64,000 nucleotides of DNA, taken from Pezicula radicicola. Its lineage: Eukaryota > Ascomycota > Leotiomycetes > Helotiales > Dermateaceae. The stretch is from the NCBI GenBank assembly GCA_003008705.1, contig PDUO01000102.1, forward strand, positions 42,976-106,975, given 5' to 3'. The notes beneath the pieces are model-generated. The model had not been told where the DNA came from, did not search any database, and worked only from the letters and a program-made list of their open reading frames with translations. Every line of letters begins with the position of its first letter. Positions within the stretch are counted from its first letter, which is position 1. A program made the translations under genes and the position numbers. Shown piece by piece: positions 56,601 to 64,000 of this stretch.

Positions 56601-57647
56601 ATGGCTTCTTCATCATCTGCAACTCCAGTCCCGGAGGACGTCAGTACTACACTCATTGCATTCAGCAACGGCACTGCTACTCTCGAAGGCAAGGAAGTTA
56701 CGATTTCCAATATCATTGAGTACATGAAGACTCTGCCCACTCCCGCGGTATAATATAGTGCCTAGTAGACCATTCTTTAGAATCCAATCAAGGAAATCAA
56801 CATTCGTGAGGGAGCTACCGAAATTGTCTACACCTATGCACTTAAAACCTACGACTTCTAGGCTACACATAATGAAACTGAATTCGAGTAGCAATGGAAG
56901 GATACTGAGGATATTGTAAAGAAGAATAAGAAGGCTCGTTAAGAAAAGGAGGGAGCTATCAACGCTATTTGCACGAAGTGGAAGAAGAGCAAGGCTGTGC
57001 AGCAATGGATTGTGGTTCCTAATCATTCAGGTTCAATCATCAATGCCCTGCGAATCCTGGCCAATGAGATGACGCTTGAAGATGTAAATATCTATGTGAA
57101 CAGTCGATTCCTCCGGCGCCTTACTGAAGCTCGTGAGGTTGGTCTGAGCAAGGAAAAGAATATGATAATGAATAATATCTTGCAAGTTACGAAATCCTAA
57201 GATCCCTATCGCAATACAACACCTATCAACGAAGATGTAGTGAAGGCAAACGAACTACGATTTGGTACTGCTAGTTTCTTGGAAGTCAATAATGGCAGCA
57301 TGCTACTAGAATATAGTTCCGAGGAGGATACGGATACGGATACTATTGGAGATCCGCGTACTAAGAAGAGAGTCGCAGAGGTATAGCTAGACCCTCAACT
57401 TGTGGCTGGAGCTCGTATTCTCCGTGCACGCAAGGCTAAGTAGGTGTCTAATTACAACAATGACATTGAACATAATACCGCGGAGATGGATATTGTTGAC
57501 CAAGATGTCCTGGATGAAGCTGCAGCTGGAGTATATGTAGCAGAGGTGGAGGCTAAACTTAAAGAAGAAGAATACAAGGCTGCTACTACTGGCTGCAAGC
57601 GCAAGCGAGTGAAGGAAGCCGAGAAGTGGCAAGTGTGGTTACTCTGA
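56601..57647 (+). pseudogene. Unassigned single-exon gene with about ten in-frame TAG/TAA codons
   Basis: From ATG 56601 (MASSSSATPVPEDVSTTLI) one continuous frame of 349 codons runs to TGA 57645-57647. It is broken only by TAA and TAG codons, while coding composition persists throughout. Segments include VVPNHSGSIINALRILANEM, RFLRRLTEAREVGLSKEKNM, ELRFGTASFLEVNNGSMLLE and a Lys/Arg-rich end (CKRKRVKEAEKW). Many of the stops sit where Gln would read naturally. The product is unknown; a basic, nuclear or mobile-element-borne protein is possible. Confidence 0.55.
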
Positions 57648-58880
57648 CAATGTTACTGTCAGATTCTAAGCTACAGTTCTTACTAAGAAATTTAATGCTG
57701 TGGTTCATGCCAAGCTTTTGGCTCAATACATTGGCTTTGAAATTGTCTACCATAGTTAATAGTGTCAGCCAGGAATCACGTATGCGACCAGTATAACCTC
57801 ACTTCCACTCCCCGCCATGACCTCTAATTTCTGGAGGATCGATGCTCTGGTGGCTTAATTAATACTTTGACATCAAAACCAGCTCAATTAGTATAGAAAA
57901 CAATGCCTTTGCGATGCTCACTTGTTGTATATATAGTGTAGAAATTCCCGTAGATTCAAGAGTCAGACAATACAAGATCCCCCCTCGTCATTTACCTATT
58001 TTCCCACATTTCACCATTTTCTACTTATCGGTGCCCGAGGGTTTATACATAGCAAAGGACTTAGAGCTGATGTAGGATTGCAAGTTCGACAACTAAATAC
58101 CAAGGCACTTCGTGCTCGTATACCTTTCCCAGCCGAAAATCGACTCAAGCTTGGTGCATGCTAGTTCTTTCACGATGAAGGAGAGGAGTCGCAATTTGAT
58201 TAGCAAGAAATCATCAACTATCTTGCCAGGCAATGCCCAGACTCTGATGTTCTCATGTCCTTGTTTACTTGGCTTTTCAAGACACTACGTGGAGGCATTT
58301 CATTGTTCGATACACTCAGCTCCGAGCTTGACATGCATAAGAATAATGGCAAAGGAAATCTAGGATGGCTTCGTAGTTGCTACTACTCCATTCTTTAGTA
58401 GACTGTTCGCCAGGACCCTGTTTATTACATGGCCTCTTGCGTGCTTCGACCTACCCAGCATTGGCGTCTTATCTCGTATCCATACTACGGAAAGTACGTT
58501 TATCTGCCACTTGATGATGAGGATGAGAAGATGGCAACTATCAACTTGCAAACAGGGTGGAGCCATTGCAAGGCCCGGTGGTATTCAGAATGATACTTTT
58601 ATTATCCGTATTGATGACAAGATGTGGAATAAGTTTGTTATTTTTTCATAGTGTGCACACTTATCTTTTTTTTGGTTTTGGTGCGCATACTCTTGTCACA
58701 TGATAAGGTTACCTATGCACATATTCTTTTTCACGTGTGTCCATGGAACTAGCGCGAGGCTACGACATAATATCCCGAATGGACAAGAGGAATGAATGAA
58801 TAGCATCATTCTCTTTCTCTCTTTTCTTCGTCCTCTCACTTCTCCAGCTTCTCCGACTTCTCCAATCAACCGCCTCCCCG
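57648..58880 (+). pseudogene. Degraded fungal protein of unknown family (about 58030-58640) and flanks
   Basis: The frame around 58130-58590 reads FHDEGEESQFD-stop-QEIINYLARQCPD, LFDTLSSELDMHKNNGKGNL, VYYMASCVLRPTQHWRLISYP, YYGKYVYLPLDDED and TINLQTGWSHCKARW. The W-R-L-[IV]-S-Y-P block recalls conserved hypothetical fungal proteins, but I cannot name one. In-frame TAG codons break it. The flanks 57648-58030 and 58640-58880 hold nothing else recognisable; the right flank is the promoter of the next gene. Confidence 0.4.
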
Positions 58881-60600
58881 ATGATAATGGCACGTTTATC
58901 TGTTATTGAATTGCCGCCCGACCTGCAGCAGATGATTACAGAACTAGACCATGCCGCTGCTGCATGTCGGGCTGCTTCCTTCTCAGCTCTTGAGCTCCTA
59001 CGCCAAGCTGAGCTCGCTTTGTCTGCAACGGGATCTCGTGTGCAGCTGGCAGTCTACCTACGCCCTTCTACCACCAGTTTCTTCCAGACTGGTGATACGG
59101 CAAAAGCATACAGGAAGCATATCCGACTAGTTCCCATTTTGCGAGCCATTAAAAATACATGGCAGAGGAATCGAGAACAGCTGATTGTCGACTTTGATGA
59201 AGATGCAATGTCATCTTTGGCCTTTCTTGAAGACCTCAAAGGCCTCTCGACGGTTCTGCACTTTGATCAAGCCCATGCCAGACTCTCGGCAGCAGCAGCA
59301 CAGCGGCGATCTGGCTCGGTGAAGCTCCGCCGTGTTCCCAAGGATCCTTGGTGTAGACGGGATATCAAGGTTGTGGTGAAGGAATTGGCTGTCAAACTGC
59401 TTCAGGCAATTCAGGACAAGTGGGCGATGACCAAGGACGAGATTGCGAATGCCTTTGATCTACGACAGTCAGACAATGTACCTTTCCTCCACCAGCTACA
59501 CGAGCTCGCCACAATTACGAGCTATGATACCGCTCGCAAGTCAATGGTAGACGCAAAGCAAACAAGACTTGACTCCTACCCACACACGAAGGAAGAAGGT
59601 TGGACTGTGACCGACATCAAAGCGAGTATCATGTCTCTTCAGGGTCAACAAGATTCTCCAGAGACAACATCAGCACATCAATCGGTGCATTTGAACAGCG
59701 ATACATTGGACCGAACCTCCACCGGCCAGCAAAGCACTATTGACACCATGCCCTTTGATGCAGACATCTTGGAAGCAGAACCGTCCAAGCTTGTAGGGAC
59801 TCATGCTTTACCAACTCCACCGAGCCAAGGATTGGAACTATCCCTGCGACACCAACGAGAACAGTCTAGAAATACGATTCGAGAAACGCACAAACGGCAA
59901 CGTGACCTATATAATCCCAATCAATTCAGACATGATGAGTATTCTACCCCGAAGCGAACCAAGATTCTTCACGAGGTACAGTACCTGTGAATTTTGATTC
60001 CGCACAACCCGTTCTAAGACTCTCGATTAGGACACTCCAGAAATTGGAAGACATGCGTTACCTTCGGAAAGTGGAGATTTTCAGGATGACTCGAGCAATT
60101 TCAATTTCTCCCTGGATATTGACTCGCTAGTTCAAAACTCGGACGATGACAGTGATGATGACTCCCTGGATATTAATTCGCGACTTCAAAACTCGGTCGA
60201 TGATAGTGATGATGGAAGTTCTGCTTTCGGGGTACATGATGGTTTTGACGATGCAGCGGACAAAGAAGACGAGCATCAAATGCATGACAGTCTCGAGTCA
60301 AACGAGCTTGGAACGAAGGAACCATTCCAGTCAAGAGAAATCACCAGGACTGACATAGAGGAGCAAGGTCTTATGCAGAAGGAACAACAAGATACTGAGC
60401 TTCGAAAAAGAGAGGTGAGGTTGCGGCCAGAGCCACAGGTGGTTGAAAACAAGGGGAATAACCAACCAGGAGCGGAGAGTAACAGCCTTCCAATGCAGCA
60501 ATTCACTGCGCGTGAGAATCCAGACAGTCCTACGGGTAGTCAACTAGCAGAAAATGTACGCCACAGACTTGAAGCCGAAGGAAGTGATCAGCTAGAATAA
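58881..60600 (+). CDS. Conserved-looking hypothetical protein, 554 residues, intact
   Basis: Exon 1 (58881-59975) and exon 2 (60031-60600) join in phase 0 across a 55 bp intron (GTACAG...GATTAG). The N-terminal half is helical and Ala/Leu-rich (LPPDLQQMITELDHAAAACR, SALELLRQAELALSA, FFQTGDTAKAYRKHI), with two similar segments around residues 85-125 and 165-205. The C-terminal half is acidic and disordered. A 54 bp tandem duplication at about 60109-60216 gives SLDIDSLVQNSDDDSDD followed by SLDINSRLQNSVDDSDD. A basic stretch near residues 335-360 (KRQRDLYNP, TPKRTKIL) could be a nuclear signal. No catalytic domain is recognised. Unlike its left neighbours it has no stops. Confidence 0.8.
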
Positions 60601-60869
60601 TAGTTTATATATATATATAAAGTATAAGGCTATTCTTAGATTAAATTACTACTAGCTTAAAGCCATTCTAGAATTAAGTTTTTCTATCTAGGTTTCGTGT
60701 CACGTGCTAGAAAACTATACTTTACCGTACCTCCGCGTTGTTGACAGCCGAGTACCGTACGTTAACGGAGAAACCCATCCACACCAGCACTTACATCCCA
60801 TCGACGAAGTACACCTCTACACCTCTACATCCACACATCCACACATCCACACCTACATCTCCCCCATTT

Positions 60870-62483
60870 ATGTCCTCCGAACTCGATCACATCAGCCTCC
60901 GCGAACCTCGAGACATCACCGGTGGTCCTGTCGACAGCAGGTATAAACAGACGCGCAACGTCACCCGACGAGTCAACTTCTTCCACCCCGCATACGCGCG
61001 CAAAGATGGATTGCTATTCACGCTCTATGCCTGGGATTCTAAGGCCGGCGGCATCCACTATGGGCTTGCGCACGATGCTTGTGCCATCGTGGCTAACAAT
61101 CGACACGATGGCTGGTTGAGCAGGACCCCGGATGGTCACCATCGAGTGTCGGCGTCGTGGGATCAGGTTTTGCCTCTGGGGGACTACTGGTATTTTGTTC
61201 CTCCACCACCACAACCACCACAACCACCACAACCACCCCAAATTCCCCCGTCACCGTCATCATCGTCAGTGATAGAAGGTCATCATCATGGTCTGTATAC
61301 AGATCCATTAATGCTCTTTCCATGCACTCATTCCGTTGCCACTGCTCATGCTTGTGCTGATGACCAACCGGTAGAGCAAAGCCCAAACCTCATTCTCACC
61401 CGCCCGTACCGATGGCCTGTCGTTACCTGCTTCCAAGACTTCGAATTCCCCGAGACCCTCCCTCCCACTTGGTCGCGGCGAAGACAATCCGAGCCTGAAG
61501 CCGAATCTGAACCGCTCGTAGAAATCGGTGCACAATCCGCCATCTCTGCTATTGTACGCAGTCGAGACCAAAGCTGTCGCATCTCCGACCACTCCACGGG
61601 CACACAGGCCGCACACATCTGTCCAGAACACGAGAAGGAATGGTTCATCTCAAATTCGATGGCGCAGTACAACAACGACCTCTCTCTCGATCCGCACAAC
61701 CTTCTGAACGATCTCAGCAACCTCATTCTTCTCCGCTCTGATCTCCATAGCGCTTTTGATGACCGTAAGTTCATCTTCTATCCGAAAGGGGAAGCTGGTC
61801 TTGCGACTCATCTGCTCGAGCCGACCAAGGACATCGGCTTACTATACCACAACACTTGCACCCATCCCATACCCAATTGCAGCTTGGAATTCCTGTATGC
61901 CCGGTTTGCCTGGGCTATCTTTCCATCCCTCTCTGCATTCCTAAGCCATGCTACGGTCAGCCGGTCAGTCATTGTTGTGCGCAAAGATGGAACACGGGTT
62001 GTAGAGGAAGTACTTGACAGCGAGCGACTTCGTGCTCGTGCTTCGGCGTCTCGGAGCCGAAGTCCCCGGAAGCGGCAACGGGCTGTTGTGACAGAAGAAG
62101 GAATGGCGGAGGAAATGGAGCATGGGCAGGGGGATAGCGATGGGAAAGGGGATGGGGATGGGGATGGTCGGCAAAGGAAACGTGTACGGAGACATAGTAA
62201 CCATGAACTTCGAGAAAGCAAGTGTGTGCGTGGAACCGTCCCTACCTCGTCTTATGATGAGCGTCAGAAGTCCATATCCTCCATCAACTCTCCGCAGTCC
62301 AGTCCAGGCACATCCCAGCTATCGCTACCAGACTCTGATGCTCTTGGCAAGTTGAAAACAGAATACCTCCGCCGACAACGTCCTCCAGATTGGCAACCCT
62401 TTGAAGGATCTGTGTTTTCAGGCACGAAAGACCCGATGGAGATATTTAGGCGATTAGGGGTGGAAGTTCAAGATGACGATTAG
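60870..62483 (+). CDS. HNH-endonuclease-domain protein (fungal HNH_2 type), intact
   Basis: A single exon of 537 residues runs from ATG 60870 to TAG 62481-62483. An N-terminal domain (ARKDGLLFTLYAWDSKAGGI, DYWYFVPPPP) is followed by a Pro/Gln tract. The HNH fold then lies at about residues 228-300: RDQSCRISDHSTGTQAAHIC gives the first His, SLDPHNLLNDLSNLILLRSDLHSAFD gives the Asn and second His. A Gly/Asp-rich stretch and basic clusters (RSRSPRKRQR, RQRKRVRR) follow, the latter likely nuclear signals. Such HNH proteins are common in Pezizomycotina but mostly uncharacterised; nuclease activity is inferred. An open frame extends upstream to 60738 without ATG over a CCACACAT-like repeat. Confidence 0.88.
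   Translation: MSSELDHISLREPRDITGGPVDSRYKQTRNVTRRVNFFHPAYARKDGLLFTLYAWDSKAGGIHYGLAHDACAIVANNRHDGWLSRTPDGHHRVSASWDQVLPLGDYWYFVPPPPQPPQPPQPPQIPPSPSSSSVIEGHHHGLYTDPLMLFPCTHSVATAHACADDQPVEQSPNLILTRPYRWPVVTCFQDFEFPETLPPTWSRRRQSEPEAESEPLVEIGAQSAISAIVRSRDQSCRISDHSTGTQAAHICPEHEKEWFISNSMAQYNNDLSLDPHNLLNDLSNLILLRSDLHSAFDDRKFIFYPKGEAGLATHLLEPTKDIGLLYHNTCTHPIPNCSLEFLYARFAWAIFPSLSAFLSHATVSRSVIVVRKDGTRVVEEVLDSERLRARASASRSRSPRKRQRAVVTEEGMAEEMEHGQGDSDGKGDGDGDGRQRKRVRRHSNHELRESKCVRGTVPTSSYDERQKSISSINSPQSSPGTSQLSLPDSDALGKLKTEYLRRQRPPDWQPFEGSVFSGTKDPMEIFRRLGVEVQDDD
61200..61245 (+). repeat. CCACAACCA trinucleotide-type repeat coding for Pro/Gln
   Basis: A CCACCACAA-like unit is repeated about four times inside the HNH gene and encodes PPPPQPPQPPQPPQ. 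It keeps the frame and is likely length-variable between strains. Confidence 0.8.
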
Positions 62484-62659
62484 TGGCAGACTCCTTTACA
62501 TCTGACAACCTTTCCTGTGTCAACAGGTCCAAGACTTGTCCACTGACATCCTAGTATTCTTCGTTATCTAGTACTTGTAGTTATATTTAGGGTTTGGGTT
62601 TAGGTTTTAAGCTGGTAGGTTGATAGCCCTGGTTAATATTTTATAAATTAGCCTGGTAC
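62484..62659. other. Intergenic gap between convergent sequences
   Basis: The 3' region of the HNH gene, containing two GTTTAGGTTT-like stretches. Nothing else is seen. Confidence 0.5.
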
Positions 62660-63303
62660 AGGTGTTGCCGCAAGAGGACATAGAGAGCAATCGAGTCGCA
62701 AGAACAACGAGAGCGCGGACTGCTACAGAACCCTGCTAGTTACCCTCGACAGTCCTAAGCGCTTCTCCTAACACAGAGAGCAGAGAACTTCCAAACTCTT
62801 CTTCGCCAATCTCTACCGCGGCCTCAATCTCCCGTCGTAGGTCTTGATGGTGTTAGGACCAGCCAAAGTCTTTGCACTGCAAAACTACCTCACACGTTGA
62901 TATCTTGGAAGATCAAAGAGGACCCATAAACAGATCCATTATTCCTCCGCATGAGATACTGCTCCACACGTGCCAATCGCTCCATCTGCGATTTCTTGGG
63001 CAGCAACAGTAGGGTGAACAGTGACAGTGGAAATCCAGGATCGTATCTGCTCAGTGTCGACTCGTGACGAGCTGCACACTTGTCTATGGCGACCCATAGA
63101 TCTATGGAGGTAAGCAGTATTAATGAGATGTCCTCCGGGTTTCCTGCATAGGTAGAAGTCGCCGTTGTAGCGTAATTTTTGATCAACTCTGCCAGACACG
63201 TACAGGTAGACGGCGAGTCCGAATTCGCTCTCAGCCAACCATCCAGCCAGTCTTCCACCCAGAGTTCCAGGTCCGCAAGGAACAAGCGGGCGGCACCCGC
63301 CAT
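62660..63303 (-). pseudogene. Fragment of a large DUF3638-type fungal protein
   Basis: The minus-strand frame 62890-63303 reads ARLFLADLELWVEDWLDGWL, AELIKNYATTATSTYAGNPE, ISLILLTSIDLWVAIDKCAA, LSRYDPGFPLSLFTLLLLPK and QMERLARVEQYL. The same protein continues past a stop (HQDLRREIEAAVEIGEEEFG) to about 62660. This resembles an internal segment of the roughly 3000-residue fungal proteins carrying DUF3638/DUF3645, suspected ubiquitin hydrolases. The rest of such a gene is not here: the left side ends in intergenic DNA and the right side at the AT block. It is therefore a displaced fragment. Confidence 0.6.
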
Positions 63304-64000
63304 CAGGAGCTGGAACTACGGGAAAGTTGAGCTATGTTACTTGATACGTAGATGACAGCTAGACGTAAAGTTGCTATAGCCTAACTAGTATAGGTGGGTA
63401 GACCCAGCCCTAACTAGTATAACAGGGAGGCGGGTGGGCTGGCGCTGGGTTTTTTACTATATAACTATAATAACGATAATAACAATATAGGGCTGCCGCT
63501 AGGTTGATTTTTAGAAACTCGGTAGTAGGTATTTTTTATATAGAAAAGTATAAGTAAATAGTTAGAATACTTAAATAATACCTAGTAAATCTATTATTAT
63601 TATTAGATTTATTATATTCTAAACTATTAGAAAAGTAGATAAGTAATACTACTAGTAATAATTTATTATCTAAGATAACTATTAGTTAAATATAAATAAG
63701 AGTTAATTTAAAAATAAAATAATTATTATTTAATAATTTATATAATTTAGCTTTTAACTAAAGTAAATAAAGTAGTTTAATTAATTATAATATTTTATTT
63801 ATATATATACTTTTTAAATATTATTTAAGTATTTTATATTATAAAAAAATAAATTTTTAAATTATATATATAAAAATATAAGATATAAAGTAAAGATTAT
63901 AATATAAAATAATAAATAAATATAAAATATAATTATATAATATAATTAAAATTATTAAAATTATTAAAAATAAAATAAATATAAAAGTTTTATAAAATTA
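63304..64000. other. AT isochore reaching the window end
   Basis: From about 63520 to 64000 the sequence is almost only A and T, built of short TAAATAT-like words, after a G/C-richer shoulder at 63390-63500. No frame or motif survives. This is the composition expected of repeats exhaustively mutated by RIP, or of a subtelomeric/centromeric AT block. Confidence 0.75.

Noticed and set aside
61093..62221. Long minus-strand frames across the HNH gene
   Set aside because: They are antisense shadows of the intact HNH frame, rich in Trp/Val or Arg/Ser from the repeats, without motifs.
1..64000. Reassigned stop codons (TAG/TAA read as Gln or Trp)
   Set aside because: Intact genes here end normally with TAG (HNH gene), TAA (58881 gene) and TGA (DJ-1, dehydrogenase at 43149). 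The same genes use ordinary Gln and Trp codons. Trp- and Gln-position stops are both TAG, so one reassignment cannot explain them.
1..64000. tRNA genes, rRNA, CRISPR arrays
   Set aside because: No B-box with matching acceptor stem, no rRNA core and no spaced repeats were found; CRISPR is not expected in a fungus.

Overview
The window looks like a compact filamentous-ascomycete genome (Pezizomycotina; a leotiomycete is my guess, with low confidence). Genes are broken by 50-90 bp introns with GT(A/T)NGT donors and CTAAC-like branch sites. There are Zn2Cys6 regulators, Tad-like LINE and Tc1/mariner relics, and AT-only islands. No tRNA, rRNA or CRISPR array was seen.

Layout. (A) 1-30.2 kb is a dense catabolic gene cluster: three short-chain dehydrogenases, three Baeyer-Villiger monooxygenases, an alpha/beta hydrolase, a cyclase-family hydrolase, an acyl-CoA ligase, a methylcrotonyl/geranyl-CoA carboxylase-type beta subunit, a Zn2Cys6 regulator, an HMG-CoA lyase fused to a methylglutaconyl-CoA hydratase-like domain, a membrane protein, an mpaB-like oxygenase and an old yellow enzyme. 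Read together they suggest a route for a branched or cyclic isoprenoid: oxidation to a ketone, ring or chain opening through an ester or lactone, CoA activation, beta-carboxylation, hydration, then lyase cleavage to acetyl-CoA and acetoacetate. (B) 30.2-42.8 kb holds transposon relics around an intact DJ-1/PfpI gene, a broken regulator and a 5'-truncated dehydrogenase. (C) 43-52.7 kb has an intact dehydrogenase, then broken aldehyde dehydrogenase, DUF4188, alcohol dehydrogenase, enoyl-reductase-like and K+ transporter genes. (D) 53.5-58.7 kb is debris: TPR, LINE and ALG6 pieces and a stop-riddled reading frame. (E) 58.9-62.5 kb has two intact genes, a hypothetical protein and an HNH-domain protein, followed by a DUF3638 fragment and an almost pure AT block to the window end.

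The striking property is decay. Almost every enzyme of region A keeps its exon structure and family motifs but carries one or a few disabling changes. Many are stop codons where the family has Trp or Gln, i.e. C-to-T changes at CpA on one strand or the other, as repeat-induced point mutation makes. Others are frameshifts, deletions and a start codon that appears to have changed from ATG to ATA. I therefore call most entries pseudogenes. Four genes look fully intact (31925-32632, 43149-44244, 58881-60600, 60870-62483). Exon borders were read by hand from splice signals and frame continuity; family names come from recognised motifs, not from a database search.
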